From: Sulfuricurvum sp.
Lineage (GTDB): Bacteria > Campylobacterota > Campylobacteria > Campylobacterales > Sulfurimonadaceae
DNA: 64,000 nucleotides
Direction of reading: 5' to 3'
NCBI GenBank assembly: GCA_030694265.1
Contig: JAUXYP010000006.1
Span: forward strand, 124,001-188,000
In this document: positions 1 through 8,902 of the stretch, piece by piece
How the letters are laid out: every line of letters begins with the position of its first letter
Position numbering within the stretch: position 1 is the stretch's first letter
Position numbers and translations under genes: made by a program
Notes under the pieces: generated by a model
The model's database searches: none
What the model saw: only the letters and a program-made list of their open reading frames with translations
What the model was told of the DNA's origin: nothing

Positions 1-364
1 TGACTTCTTTGTAGGATTTAAAAAAGATCCCCTCGGTCTCAAGACTGGTCATGATACCTTGTAAACAATGCTCGACGGCTTGCTGTTCGTTATGTAAATA
101 TTGGCGTATTTCACGAAGCTGATGCAACGGGGTAAATCGATCGGCTCCTGAGACATTAACCCCGGCACTAAAGAGCTTTTTAAGTCCTGCAATACGGATC
201 ATATAGAATTCATCGAGGTTGGTTCCGTAAATAGCTAGAAATTTCAAGCGCTCAAACAGAGGCAGTGATTCTTCCTGCGCTTGTTTGAGGACACGAGAAT
301 TAAATTGGAGCCACGAGAGCTCGCGATTGATATAGAGAGCTGGATCTTTGAGATTAGTAGGCAT
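1..364 (-). CDS. ppk: Polyphosphate kinase 1, N-terminal part (cut by window edge)
   Basis: The minus strand from the ATG at 364 gives about 121 residues starting [20 protein letters not shown] and running off the left edge without a stop. The [10 protein letters not shown] block near residue 14 and the NLDEFYMIR block near residue 50 are the conserved opening of Ppk1, which reversibly transfers the terminal phosphate of ATP onto polyphosphate. The catalytic histidines lie further on and are outside the window. The gene is divergent from the TPR gene at 430. The family call is firm; activity cannot be judged from this fragment. Confidence 0.93.
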   Translation of the reverse strand, partial: MPTNLKDPALYINRELSWLQFNSRVLKQAQEESLPLFERLKFLAIYGTNLDEFYMIRIAGLKKLFSAGVNVSGADRFTPLHQLREIRQYLHNEQQAVEHCLQGIMTSLETEGIFFKSYKEV

Positions 365-429
365 TTTTTGGCACCATTATTGTTATGTTTGCGTGATTAT
401 ATTATACTTTGATTACAAAAGGGAGTTTT

Positions 430-1008
430 ATGAGCGTTTTTGCCATTATAATGTTTGCCGCGACACTGTATTTTGCGTATCAAATTTTTCGTCACGTTCA
501 ATCTTTGGAAGATGTGCCTCGTATCGAGGATGAAGAACAAAAGGAAACAGCAGACGTAAATAGCCTTGTGGAAGAAGCCGACGAAGCGTATCAAAGTGAA
601 GACTTGAAAACGGCGCAGGAAAAGTTGGGACAAGCCTATCTTGCCCAGCCTCAGAATGTGGAGATTTTAAATAAGTTGGCATACGTGCATGCAAAACGCG
701 GGGACATACAGTTGGCTATTGATTTGTATAATCGTTCGTTGAGTATGGATGAAAATGATGATTTAACCCACAATGCACTGGCTTCCCTGTATCGCACAAA
801 TGGCTCTTTAATGTTGGCAAAAGAACATTATGAAAAAGCGTTGATGATTGATGATGCGTATGCGGTGACCTATTATAATTATGCGAATCTTTTGGTCGAT
901 TTAGGCGAGAGCGACCAAGCTCAAGAAATGTATCTCAAAGCCTTGGAATTAGACAGCGAGATGAGCGATGCACGTGAAGCACTAGAAAACCTAAGGAAAG
1001 TGCAATGA
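430..1008 (+). CDS. Membrane-anchored TPR protein
   Basis: A 192-residue protein. Residues 1-20 form a hydrophobic N-terminal membrane segment (MSVFAIIMFAATLYFAYQIF). An acidic linker follows, then about four tetratricopeptide repeats from residue 55 to the end, with the A/G/Y/A/P spacing typical of TPRs (for example NVEILNKLAYVHAKRGDIQL). It is probably a scaffold held at the inner membrane with its repeats in the cytoplasm. A TTG seven codons upstream is possible, but the ATG at 430 follows AAAAGGGAG and places the membrane segment at the very start. The stop overlaps the next start by 4 bases, so translation is probably coupled to the NYN gene. The partner is unknown. Confidence 0.8.
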   Translation: MSVFAIIMFAATLYFAYQIFRHVQSLEDVPRIEDEEQKETADVNSLVEEADEAYQSEDLKTAQEKLGQAYLAQPQNVEILNKLAYVHAKRGDIQLAIDLYNRSLSMDENDDLTHNALASLYRTNGSLMLAKEHYEKALMIDDAYAVTYYNYANLLVDLGESDQAQEMYLKALELDSEMSDAREALENLRKVQ

Positions 1009-1742
1009 ACCAAAATCAAGCTCGACTGGCGGTATTGATCGATGCGGACAACTCTCAGCCCTCTATCATTGCAGGACTATTGGATGAAATTGCCTCCCAT
1101 GGTATTGCGAGTGTCAAACGCATCTATGGTGACTGGACCGATACCAAACTCAAAGGGTGGAAGCACGAGCTGCTAACACATGGATTACACCCTATGCAGC
1201 AGTTTGCTTATACCACGGGAAAAAATGCAACCGACAGTGCTATGATTATTGATGCAATGGATTTGCTGTACACCAAAAATTTTGACGGTTTTTGCATTGT
1301 TTCCAGCGATAGCGATTTTACCCGACTGGCCAGCCGTATTCGAGAGTCTGGGGTAAAAGTATATGGATTCGGGGAACAAAAAACACCCAAGTCCTTTATC
1401 GGTGTGTGCGACAAATTCATTTACACTGAAAATTTACGACGAACCCATACTGCAGTGACGCAAACAGCAAGGATCAAGCACGATGAGAAAGCGCTTTTAG
1501 CGTTAGTACGCAATGCCGTAGAAGATACGACGAACGAGGCTGGATGGTCGTATATGGGGGCCATTGGGCAAAATTTGATTAACAAACTTCCAGAATTTGA
1601 TCCACGAAGTTACGGATATAAAAAATTGGTGGACTTAATAGAAGGGCTGGGGGAATTCGAATTCAAATACTCTGATCCACTTTCGGGTTCACAATCCATA
1701 CATGTCCGGCTAAGACGCAAAAAAAGGAGTTATGAAAAATGA
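1005..1742 (+). CDS. NYN-domain nuclease-like protein with C-terminal LOTUS/OST-HTH domain
   Basis: A 245-residue protein. Residues 5-145 form a NYN (PIN-like) domain with acidic positions at LIDADN near residue 11, DSAMIIDAMDLL near 77 and SSDSDFTRLA near 99. These acidic positions usually bind the metal for RNA cleavage. Residues 155-240 resemble an OST-HTH/LOTUS RNA-binding domain. Known relatives (LabA/DUF88, MARF1-like) are thought to act on RNA. The gene overlaps both neighbours by 4 bases, so it is made together with the TPR protein and Nif3. The substrate is unknown. Confidence 0.82.
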   Translation: MNQNQARLAVLIDADNSQPSIIAGLLDEIASHGIASVKRIYGDWTDTKLKGWKHELLTHGLHPMQQFAYTTGKNATDSAMIIDAMDLLYTKNFDGFCIVSSDSDFTRLASRIRESGVKVYGFGEQKTPKSFIGVCDKFIYTENLRRTHTAVTQTARIKHDEKALLALVRNAVEDTTNEAGWSYMGAIGQNLINKLPEFDPRSYGYKKLVDLIEGLGEFEFKYSDPLSGSQSIHVRLRRKKRSYEK

Positions 1743-2461
1743 CGGTTCAGGCAATTTACACCTTTTTAGATGCTCTTTCCCCTTTTGCTCTTCAAGAGAG
1801 TTGGGATAATTCAGGATTGCTTGTCGGTGATTTCACGCAAGAAATCAGTACGGTCATTCTTTCTATTGACATCGATGAGGCCCTGATTGAATCTATGCCG
1901 GACAATGCACTGCTTATAACGCATCACCCGATAATTTTCGGAGGACTTAAACAGCTCAAATTTAATCAGTATCCCGCAAAACTCATAGCTCCGATGATAC
2001 GTAAAAATATTACGAACATTGCAATGCATACTAACTTTGACCAAACCCACCTTAATGAGTATGTGGCAACCAAAGTATTAGGCTACGATATTATTGCAAA
2101 AGAGGGATTTGTGGCATATTTGGGGGTGGATGAACCTTTTGCGTTGTTCGCTGAAAAAACCAAAATGGCGTTGGGTCTGAAACACATACATACGGTGAAA
2201 TGCCACGATCACATAAAAACCTGCGCATTAGTGACAGGTTCAGGGGCATCGCTCATGCGTAATATTGAAGCGGATTGTTTCTTGACGGGGGATATAAAAT
2301 ACCACGATGCAATGGAAGCTAAAGCATTAGGATTATCAATGATGGACATCGGACATTATGAAAGTGAACGCTATTTTGGAGAGATATTGGCAACACACTT
2401 GGAAAAATTAGGATTGAGTGTTATAATTTCACCATCGAAAAACCCCTTCACCTATCATTGA
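1739..2461 (+). CDS. Nif3-like dinuclear metal-centre protein (GTP cyclohydrolase 1 type 2 homolog)
   Basis: A 240-residue member of the Nif3/YbgI/YqfO family, toroidal hexamers with two metals per subunit. Metal ligands are visible in LITHHPIIFGG near residue 59, HTNFD near 97 and IGHYESER near the C-terminus. The biochemical role of the family is unsettled. It precedes the zinc-ribbon, waaA and RluA genes in the same order as H. pylori HP0959-HP0956, which supports the assignment. The last codons contain a TATAAT at 2422-2427 that may serve as an internal promoter for the downstream genes. Confidence 0.9.
   Translation: MTVQAIYTFLDALSPFALQESWDNSGLLVGDFTQEISTVILSIDIDEALIESMPDNALLITHHPIIFGGLKQLKFNQYPAKLIAPMIRKNITNIAMHTNFDQTHLNEYVATKVLGYDIIAKEGFVAYLGVDEPFALFAEKTKMALGLKHIHTVKCHDHIKTCALVTGSGASLMRNIEADCFLTGDIKYHDAMEAKALGLSMMDIGHYESERYFGEILATHLEKLGLSVIISPSKNPFTYH
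2421..2435 (+). promoter_or_regulatory. Candidate internal -10 promoter element (TATAATTTCACCAT) before the zinc-ribbon gene
   Basis: TTATAATTTCACCAT lies in the last codons of the Nif3 gene, about 55 bases before the next start codon. The same 14-mer recurs before the small lipoprotein gene (40461) and, on the minus strand, at the start of lnt. A TATAAT hexamer alone is weak evidence; the recurrence raises it a little. Confidence 0.35.
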
Positions 2462-2488
2462 GTAGTGGGACCTCCGAAAAGGAAACTT

Positions 2489-3214
2489 ATGAATAAACAT
2501 TTAGAACAGCTTATCGACTTGTCGTTGATAGACAAAGAGATCGATGCGTTCGAACCGCAAATCGAAGAGGCAAACCTCCAGTATGATGCACTTTTGGCAA
2601 CAAAAAGTTCACTTGTGAATGAAATTGCAACCCTCTCTGAAGAGATCAAGGATGAGCAAATTAAGAAGCAAAAAAATGAGCTTCACCTTGCAGAATTATC
2701 CGCTAAGTTGGAAGAAAACAGCAAGAAAAGTGCTGAAATAAAAACCGAACGTGAGATGAAATCACTTCAGCTTGAAGAAGAAATTGCTAAAGAGCAAGTG
2801 AATTTTGCCAATGAAGAGATTGATCGTTTGGAAAAACTCATTGCCCATAAGCAAACAAAAATTGATGAGCTTTCTAGCAAAGAAGCAGAAGTCGAAGGAA
2901 AACTTTCGGGTGTTAAAGCGGACGTTGATGTCAAATTGGCAAAAATTGATGCAGACCGTAAGGTAATTTTTGCGAAAAAAGAAATTTTGGTTGCAGCTAT
3001 GAATCAAAAAGGACTCTCTTTTTATCAAAAAATTCGTCGTTGGGCTAAAAACTCAACTGCGGTTCCTGTACGCAACCAAGCGTGTATGGGATGCTATATG
3101 GCTTTGAGTGATAAAGTTTACGCAGAAGTTATCAAAGGTGAAGAGATCACGACATGCCCGCATTGTGGACGTTTGTTGTATCTTGAGCCCGCATCTGAAG
3201 AGATTGGGGCTTAA
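2489..3214 (+). CDS. C4-type zinc-ribbon coiled-coil protein, HP0958 (FlgZ) family
   Basis: A 241-residue protein with a long charged coiled coil (residues 1-170, heptads rich in E/K/L). A C-terminal zinc ribbon follows, with CMGC and CPHC pairs around residues 198 and 225. This matches the H. pylori HP0958 family, which by established work stabilises sigma-54 (RpoN) and binds flaA mRNA. Whether that role holds here is inference. The start at 2489 follows GGAAAC; a GTG eight codons earlier has a worse context. Its place between Nif3 and waaA is conserved in the phylum. Confidence 0.85.
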   Translation: MNKHLEQLIDLSLIDKEIDAFEPQIEEANLQYDALLATKSSLVNEIATLSEEIKDEQIKKQKNELHLAELSAKLEENSKKSAEIKTEREMKSLQLEEEIAKEQVNFANEEIDRLEKLIAHKQTKIDELSSKEAEVEGKLSGVKADVDVKLAKIDADRKVIFAKKEILVAAMNQKGLSFYQKIRRWAKNSTAVPVRNQACMGCYMALSDKVYAEVIKGEEITTCPHCGRLLYLEPASEEIGA

Positions 3215-3222
3215 ACCCTTCC

Positions 3223-4383
3223 GTGAAGGTGTTTGACCTTTTTTACACCTTTGTAGCCGCATTGCTTTTTATTGCGGCTCTTCCCTTTTTGATTCTGCTC
3301 TCTTTTAAAAAAAAATATCGTCATTCTATTCCCGCTCGATTTTTTTTATGGAAGAACCCTTCTTTTAAACCGCATGATATTTGGTTTCATGTCTGCTCAC
3401 TTGGCGAAGCAAAAGCGATTGCTCCGTTGATCGAGTTGTTGGGTGATGCTAAAATCGCAATTACAACTATTACGCATACGGGGTACGAAGCGGCATTGAA
3501 ATATCCGGCGCAGGTTCGGTACCTTCCGTATGAATTTTGGTTGTGGATCTGGATACGAACACCCAAAATTGTTGTTGTTTTGGAAGCAGAATTTTGGTAT
3601 CTGTTGTTTCGTATTGCTCATGCACGCGGTTCACGTGTGATCGCACTTAACGCGCGTATCAGTGAACGAAGTTTTCCAAAATACTATAAGATGCGATGGT
3701 TTTATAAACGATTATTGTCGCAGTGCGATCGTATTTTTTGTCAAAGCACGGAGGATATGGTTCGTTTTATTGCACTGGGAGCCACCAATGTTGAGGTGCT
3801 GGGTAATATTAAGCTGGCACAAAAGATTGTTGTTACCAAAGCGTATCCTAAACCGGCGTGTACCTTGATTGTAGCAGCAAGTACGCACGAGGGAGAAGAA
3901 GAATCTATTGTAAGAGGTTTTTTGGCGTATAAAGAACGTAATACCGATGCCAAACTGTTGGTTGTCCCACGTCATCCGGAACGGTTTGAAAAAGTATTTG
4001 GATTAATTCAAAAAACAGCACCGAATATGAGTGTTGTTCGTTGGAGTGATTCGCAAGATTTGCACAGTGATATTACCCTTGTAAATGCGATGGGTGAACT
4101 CAATAATCTTTATGCAATTAGTGATGTAGCGATTTTGGGTGGCGGATTTGTTCCTGTTGGGGGCCATAATCCACTCGAACCGGCTACATTTGGATGTAAA
4201 ATTATTACGGGTGAACATATCTTTTCACAGCGTGAGCTGTTAAAATATGTCCATCATGTGCAATTTGTTGCACCAGAGGGTATTTCAAAAGCATTAGTAG
4301 ATGCCCAGACACTCCCTCCATCACATGTTGACGAAACGATTGATTTAAATCGTCTTGTTGATTATTTAAAAACGGAGAAATGA
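3223..4383 (+). CDS. waaA: 3-deoxy-D-manno-octulosonic acid (Kdo) transferase
   Basis: A 386-residue inner-membrane glycosyltransferase that adds Kdo from CMP-Kdo to the lipid A precursor. Residues 1-25 form an N-terminal membrane anchor. The family's WFHVCSLGE block is near residue 50, with STHEGEEE near 220 and the nucleotide-sugar site GGGFVPVGGHNPLEPA near 305. The start is GTG at 3223, nine bases after the zinc-ribbon stop. The gene overlaps the next one by 4 bases. Length and motifs fit WaaA/KdtA well. Confidence 0.95.
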   Translation: MKVFDLFYTFVAALLFIAALPFLILLSFKKKYRHSIPARFFLWKNPSFKPHDIWFHVCSLGEAKAIAPLIELLGDAKIAITTITHTGYEAALKYPAQVRYLPYEFWLWIWIRTPKIVVVLEAEFWYLLFRIAHARGSRVIALNARISERSFPKYYKMRWFYKRLLSQCDRIFCQSTEDMVRFIALGATNVEVLGNIKLAQKIVVTKAYPKPACTLIVAASTHEGEEESIVRGFLAYKERNTDAKLLVVPRHPERFEKVFGLIQKTAPNMSVVRWSDSQDLHSDITLVNAMGELNNLYAISDVAILGGGFVPVGGHNPLEPATFGCKIITGEHIFSQRELLKYVHHVQFVAPEGISKALVDAQTLPPSHVDETIDLNRLVDYLKTEK

Positions 4384-5120
4384 TTATGAAAGAAAAAGCC
4401 TATAAATTATTATCAGCACAAGAAGGGATATCCAATTCCGAAGCAAAATCGCTCATTGACCGCGGTTTGGTTTATGTAGGTAATTCAAAAGTGATGATCG
4501 CACGAGGTGAAATTAGCCCTAAAACGTCATTTATAGTGCAAAAGGTCGAAAAAGTTCGTCCTATATTTGAAAATGATGATCTGATTGTTGTAGACAAACC
4601 AGCCTTTGTTAACTCTGATGAGATAGAGCGACAGTTTAAGGGTGCGCAACTGCTGCACCGTCTTGATCGTGAAACCAGTGGTGTCCTGATGTTAGTCAAA
4701 AACGAAGAGTTTCGTCTCAAAGCCATTGAATCATTTAAAAAAGATGAAGTGTATAAAGAGTACGTTGCCTGGGTGGATGGGATTGTAAGTGAACCTTTTA
4801 TCATTGATCAGCCTCTCATTACCGAAAAAACAGGGAATAAAGCTTATACAAAAGTCTCCAAAAAAGGGAAACCGGCGATTACGGAAGTAACTCCCCTGAT
4901 AGTATCGGGTAAAAAGACGAAAGTTCAGCTGATTATTCATCATGGACGTACTCACCAGATTCGTGCCCATCTTAAATATGCGCAATTTCCGGTTGTGGGT
5001 GATGAGAGCTATGGCGGACGTCAATCAAAAAGGGTCATGTTGCATGCACGCAAAGTGATATTATTGGGACGAACTTTTGAGGCACAAGAGCCGAAGGTAT
5101 TCGACCATTTTGGGAATTAA
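4380..5120 (+). CDS. RluA-family pseudouridine synthase
   Basis: A 246-residue protein that converts uridine to pseudouridine in rRNA or tRNA. An S4-like N-terminal region (residues 10-55) is followed by the catalytic block LLHRLDRETSGVLML near residue 92, where the Asp is the nucleophile. The later GRTHQIRAHL block near 190 is also typical of RluA. The gene is the ortholog by position of H. pylori HP0956. It begins inside the waaA stop. The exact target uridine cannot be read from sequence. Confidence 0.92.
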   Translation: MIMKEKAYKLLSAQEGISNSEAKSLIDRGLVYVGNSKVMIARGEISPKTSFIVQKVEKVRPIFENDDLIVVDKPAFVNSDEIERQFKGAQLLHRLDRETSGVLMLVKNEEFRLKAIESFKKDEVYKEYVAWVDGIVSEPFIIDQPLITEKTGNKAYTKVSKKGKPAITEVTPLIVSGKKTKVQLIIHHGRTHQIRAHLKYAQFPVVGDESYGGRQSKRVMLHARKVILLGRTFEAQEPKVFDHFGN

Positions 5121-5149
5121 TTGACGGTAAAGTAACAATTGGGTACAAT
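5121..5149 (+). promoter_or_regulatory. Sigma-70 promoter for the ffh operon
   Basis: TTGACG at 5121-5126 and TACAAT at 5144-5149 are separated by exactly 17 bases, a near-consensus vegetative promoter. It starts right after the RluA stop and lies 45 bases upstream of the ffh GTG. It is one of the few places in the window with a good -35 box. Confidence 0.75.
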
Positions 5150-5193
5150 TCGAAACTTTTTAGACCCTGTATAGAAGCGATTTAGGAGCATAA

Positions 5194-6540
5194 GTGTTTG
5201 AAACACTAACGGAATCATTTACATCAGCAATACGCAAAATTCGTTTTCATGACGATGAAAAAGCGCTTACTAAAGCACTTGGCGAGCTGAAAAAAGCACT
5301 TTTAAAAGCAGATGTGCACCACAAAGTGGTTAAAGATTTAATTGATTCCGTTGAGATTAAAACCAAACTTACCGCTATCGGTAAAGACCACTTTCTAGAC
5401 GCTCTACGCAGCTCATTATACGAACTTTTGAATGTCAAAGGAAATACAGGTTTCGTCTACGCACCTGTCTCTCCGACGGTTATATTGATGACAGGATTAC
5501 AAGGTTCGGGGAAAACAACCACAACCGGAAAATTGGCAAATTTTTTAAAAGTACGTCAGAAAAAACGCGTTTTGGTAGTTGCCGCTGACCTACAGCGTCT
5601 TGCCGCAGTAGAACAGCTGCGACAAGTATGTGCTTCTATTGAAGTAGAGTTGTATGCGGATGAGACCAGCAAAAATCCGGTTGACGTCGTCAAGGGCGCA
5701 TTAGAATACGCTAAAAAAGTCCTTGTTGATGTTGTATTGATCGATACGGCAGGACGACTAGCAATAGACGATGTTCTTATGGGTGAATTGGCCGAAGTAA
5801 AAGCGGCGGCTAATCCGCATGAGATTTTCTACGTAGCGGATTCTATGAGCGGACAGGATGCCGTCCGTACCGCGGAGAGCTTTAACGAAAAAATCGGGAT
5901 TGATGGGGTTATTCTTACCAAGTACGACGGAGATTCAAAAGGCGGCGTTGCTTTAGGGATCGCTTCTCAGATTCAAGTACCTTTGCGCTTTATCGGTGCG
6001 GGTGAAAAGATGGAAGATCTTGAGATATTCTTGCCGGATCGTATCGTCAATCGTTTGATGGGTCTAGGCGATATTGAAGGCCTTGCGGAGCGTACCTCTT
6101 CTATTATTGATGAGAAAAAAGCAAAAGAACTTAACCGTAAAATCAAAAAAGGTGAGTTCAACTTTAACGATTTTTTAGAGCAGATGGAAAGCCTCAAAAA
6201 AATGGGGAGTATGAAGTCCATTATGGGAATGATTCCGGGTATGAGCGGGATGGCATCTGCACTCAAAGATTTCGACATGGAAAACTCAGGCGAATTGAAA
6301 AAGATCAAAGCGCTTGTTTCCTCAATGACCATGAAAGAGCGTGAAGATCCAGAGCTTTTGAACAATACGCGTAAAGCCCGTATCTCAAAAGGATGCGGAT
6401 TAACCGTCGTTGATGTGAACCGTATTTTAAAGCAGTTCAAAAATGCTTCTAAAATGGCAAAACGTTTCTCAGGTAAAAAAGGAATGCAAGATCTTCAGAA
6501 TATGATGGGTCAGATGCAAGGCGGTCGGCCACCACGATAA
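5194..6540 (+). CDS. ffh: Signal recognition particle GTPase
   Basis: A 448-residue Ffh that binds 4.5S RNA and signal sequences and delivers ribosomes to FtsY at the inner membrane. N domain residues 1-85. The G domain has the P-loop GLQGSGKTTTTGKLA near 106 and DTAGR, TKYDGDSKGG and GAGEKMEDLE further on. The methionine-rich M domain runs from about 300 to the end. The start is GTG at 5194, preceded by TAGGAG. Full length for the family. Confidence 0.98.
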   Translation: MFETLTESFTSAIRKIRFHDDEKALTKALGELKKALLKADVHHKVVKDLIDSVEIKTKLTAIGKDHFLDALRSSLYELLNVKGNTGFVYAPVSPTVILMTGLQGSGKTTTTGKLANFLKVRQKKRVLVVAADLQRLAAVEQLRQVCASIEVELYADETSKNPVDVVKGALEYAKKVLVDVVLIDTAGRLAIDDVLMGELAEVKAAANPHEIFYVADSMSGQDAVRTAESFNEKIGIDGVILTKYDGDSKGGVALGIASQIQVPLRFIGAGEKMEDLEIFLPDRIVNRLMGLGDIEGLAERTSSIIDEKKAKELNRKIKKGEFNFNDFLEQMESLKKMGSMKSIMGMIPGMSGMASALKDFDMENSGELKKIKALVSSMTMKEREDPELLNNTRKARISKGCGLTVVDVNRILKQFKNASKMAKRFSGKKGMQDLQNMMGQMQGGRPPR

Positions 6541-6543
6541 ATG

Positions 6544-6587
6544 GAGCGTTAAGCAGGGGATTTTTTTAAATCTCTGACTTAGCGTTC
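6544..6587 (+). terminator. Long imperfect stem-loop between ffh and rpsP
   Basis: Arms 6544-6563 and 6568-6587 pair over about 20 positions with a TTTT loop, several G-U wobbles and a small internal loop. A T-run (6602-6610) follows only 14 bases after the stem, so this is not a textbook terminator. It could attenuate transcription or act as an RNA-processing site between ffh and rpsP. The pairing was checked base by base by eye. Confidence 0.5.
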
Positions 6588-6676
6588 AAGCAGTTTAGAG
6601 GTTTTTTTTTGCTTTTGTGGGCAAAACACTCTTCTAAGGTACTGTGCGTTAAAACATAATTACAAAAGGATATAAC

Positions 6677-6907
6677 ATGGCAACAGTCATTCGCTTAACC
6701 CGTATGGGACGTAAAAAACAACCTTTCTACCGTATCGCTGTAACAGACAGCCGTAAGCGTCGTGATGGTGGTTGGATTGAATTGATCGGTTACTACAACC
6801 CAATGACAGAGCCTTCAACGGTTAAAGTTGATGAAGAGCGTCTTGCGTATTGGATGAGCGTTGGTGCTCAGTTGTCTGATCGCGTTAAAAAAATTACAGG
6901 TAAGTAA
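6677..6907 (+). CDS. rpsP: 30S ribosomal protein S16
   Basis: A 76-residue small-subunit protein. It opens [20 protein letters not shown], the S16 signature, followed by [15 protein letters not shown] strong AAAGGA site precedes the ATG. It is the first gene of the conserved rpsP-khpA-rimM-trmD-rplS run and lies two bases before khpA. Confidence 0.98.
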   Translation: MATVIRLTRMGRKKQPFYRIAVTDSRKRRDGGWIELIGYYNPMTEPSTVKVDEERLAYWMSVGAQLSDRVKKITGK

Positions 6908-6909
6908 TT

Positions 6910-7149
6910 ATGGTAGCCGACTTCGTCGCCGAATTCGCGCGATTAATTGCGTCTTACCCTGAAGAAATCAGAGTAGATACGTATGAGGGCGATGAAGTTA
7001 CTGAGATTGTACTGCACGCTAATCAAGCGGATGTAGGCAAGCTCATAGGTAAAGAGGGCAAGATGATTGGTGCGATTAAAACCGTTATTTCAGGCTGTAA
7101 AGCCAAAGATGGTAAGAGTTACCGTATCAATGTCGAACCGATTTCGTAA
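6910..7149 (+). CDS. khpA: KH-domain RNA-binding protein KhpA (YlqC family)
   Basis: A 79-residue single KH domain with the GxxG loop in GKLIGKEGKMIGA (residues 37-49). Members bind RNA and are linked to ribosome maturation and cell division in other bacteria. It sits between rpsP and rimM, its usual place. The stop codon lies 20 bases inside the likely rimM start. Confidence 0.92.
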   Translation: MVADFVAEFARLIASYPEEIRVDTYEGDEVTEIVLHANQADVGKLIGKEGKMIGAIKTVISGCKAKDGKSYRINVEPIS

Positions 7150-7684
7150 TTCACCTGACTCCACTCTTCTTCATGTTGCCACGATTGGCCGCACGGTAGC
7201 CCTGAAGGGCGACATGAAACTGAACCTCTTTACTGATTTTCCAGAACAATTTGCAAAAAATGCAACGTTTACCTTGGAGAACGGTTCCACGATTACCCTT
7301 GCCAGTTACAACCCAGAGCGTGAACTTGTTCACATTGTAGGTTACGATACTCCAGAAGCTGCCAAGACGTTAACAAACGCCAAGCTTTTTACTACTTATG
7401 AGGAAACTCGAGAGAGATGCAAACTCAAAAAGGGTGAATATTTTTGGTTTGACTTGATTGGATTATCGATCTATGAAGGTGACTTGTTATTGGGTAGCTT
7501 GGATGAGATTGAGCGAATCGGTCCGCAGGATTATCTATCGGTTAAGACTGACAGTGCATTAGTGGCAAAAGGGCTTCCTGAAACTTTTTTAATCCCTTAT
7601 ATAGATCGTTTTGTACTCAAAGCGGATTTAGAGATGAAAAAAATTATGGTTGAGGGCGGTTTGGATTTATTAGAAGCATCGTGA
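7130..7684 (+). CDS. rimM: Ribosome maturation factor RimM
   Basis: A 184-residue protein that binds S19 and helps assemble the 30S head. The N-terminal RimM beta-barrel begins with [20 protein letters not shown], and the PRC-barrel part carries [17 protein letters not shown]. The frame is open back to 7067, but the ATG at 7130 leaves only 14 residues before the conserved core and overlaps khpA by 20 bases. The ribosome-binding site (GGTAAGAG) is weak. The stop overlaps the trmD ATG (TGATG). Confidence 0.92.
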   Translation: MSNRFRNSPDSTLLHVATIGRTVALKGDMKLNLFTDFPEQFAKNATFTLENGSTITLASYNPERELVHIVGYDTPEAAKTLTNAKLFTTYEETRERCKLKKGEYFWFDLIGLSIYEGDLLLGSLDEIERIGPQDYLSVKTDSALVAKGLPETFLIPYIDRFVLKADLEMKKIMVEGGLDLLEAS

Positions 7685-8379
7685 TGCATTTTACGTATGT
7701 GACTCTTTTTTCCAATCTGATAGAGGGATATTTTCAAGACTCGATTTTAAAGCGGGCGATTGAATCGAATAAGTTTCAAATCTCATTTCTTAACCCCAGA
7801 GATTACAGCGCATCAAAACACGCTAAAGTGGATGATACGTGTGTAGGTGGCGGGGCAGGAATGGTTATGACCCCACAGCCTTTGTTTGATACGCTATCAA
7901 CATTGGATGATGAGGCTTATATCATCTTCGCAGCACCAGTCGGAAAGCAGTTTACGCAAAACGATGCAAAGCGCCTTGTTAACAAAGCGCATATCGTCTT
8001 TGTAAGCGGTCGGTATGAGGGGATTGATGAGAGAGTCATCGAATCTTTTGCCGATGAAGTCTTTAGTATTGGGGATTATGTCCTTACTGGTGGTGAACTT
8101 CCATCGCTTGTTATGACCGATGCTATTGTCCGAAACATAGAAGGTGTACTAGGAAACAGTGAGTCGTTGGAAACTGAAAGTTTTGAAACGCCACTTTTAG
8201 AAGCACCTTCTTTCGGAAAGCCGCCAATATATAACAATTTAGGTGTTCCATCAGAATACTTAAAGGGAAATCACAGTAGAATTCAAGCACTAAAATTAGC
8301 TATGTCTGAATGCAAAACAAAATATTTCAGACCCGAACAGCTACTGAAGCATAAAATAAGGACGTCTTATGAAAAATAA
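7684..8379 (+). CDS. trmD: tRNA (guanine-N1)-methyltransferase
   Basis: A 231-residue SPOUT methyltransferase that makes m1G37 in tRNAs to prevent frameshifting. The trefoil-knot AdoMet site is visible in [14 protein letters not shown] (near 103) and [11 protein letters not shown] (near 130). The start is ATG at 7684; the GTG one codon earlier is part of the rimM stop region. Normal family length, in its usual place between rimM and rplS. Confidence 0.97.
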   Translation: MHFTYVTLFSNLIEGYFQDSILKRAIESNKFQISFLNPRDYSASKHAKVDDTCVGGGAGMVMTPQPLFDTLSTLDDEAYIIFAAPVGKQFTQNDAKRLVNKAHIVFVSGRYEGIDERVIESFADEVFSIGDYVLTGGELPSLVMTDAIVRNIEGVLGNSESLETESFETPLLEAPSFGKPPIYNNLGVPSEYLKGNHSRIQALKLAMSECKTKYFRPEQLLKHKIRTSYEK

Positions 8380-8743
8380 ATACATCGCTAGCTTTGAGCA
8401 AGCACAAATGGAAGGCAAGAATATTCCCCTGTTTCGCGCAGGTGACACTGTTCGTCTTTCAGTAATCATTTCAGAGGGTGAGAAATCACGTACTCAGGTT
8501 TATGAGGGTGTCTGTATCTCTATTCGTGGAGAAGGCACAGGTCGTACAATTACAGTTCGTAAAATCGGAGCAAATGCTATCGGTATTGAACGTGTATTTC
8601 CTATCTACAGTGATAGCCTTGAGAAGATCGAAGTTCTTCGCCGTGGTCGCGTTCGTCGTGCCAAATTGTTTTACCTTCGTGATCTTGCTGGTAAAAAAGC
8701 ACGTATTAAAGAAATTCGTCGCCCAAAAGCTAGTAACGTTTAA
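8369..8743 (+). CDS. rplS: 50S ribosomal protein L19
   Basis: A 124-residue large-subunit protein at the 30S/50S interface. The L19 core is clear: [48 protein letters not shown] and the basic [18 protein letters not shown]. It overlaps the trmD end by 11 bases and closes the operon; smpB lies head-on beyond it. Confidence 0.98.
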   Translation: MKNKYIASFEQAQMEGKNIPLFRAGDTVRLSVIISEGEKSRTQVYEGVCISIRGEGTGRTITVRKIGANAIGIERVFPIYSDSLEKIEVLRRGRVRRAKLFYLRDLAGKKARIKEIRRPKASNV

Positions 8744-8790
8744 AACTAAAACGAATATCTTCTGCAAAGTCACTCGCACCTTTGGGATGC

Positions 8791-8810
8791 GGGAGAAAAC
8801 TTCCCCTCTT
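8791..8810 (+). terminator. Weak hairpin in the rplS/smpB convergent gap
   Basis: GGGAG at 8791-8795 can pair with TTCCC at 8801-8805 (one wobble, 5-base loop), followed by the pyrimidine stretch CTCTTTT. The position between two convergent operons suggests a terminator, but the stem is short. The rest of the 159-base gap shows no gene I can support. Confidence 0.35.
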
Positions 8811-8902
8811 TTAATGTTCCACAATACAGCACACGCAAATACTATTGTAAAAGCAATCATACTATCAAAAGTACGAGCTACTTCATAGTCCGCGTCTTAG
8901 TG

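Noticed and set aside
8478-8888. 136-codon plus-strand frame over rplS
   Set aside because: Shadow of the ribosomal protein gene; no family resemblance.
8744-8902. Minus-strand open frame after smpB encoding a short hydrophobic stretch (MIAFTIVFACAVLW...)
   Set aside because: No ribosome site before the ATG, and the frame continues deep into rplS on the opposite strand. Probably a shadow frame.
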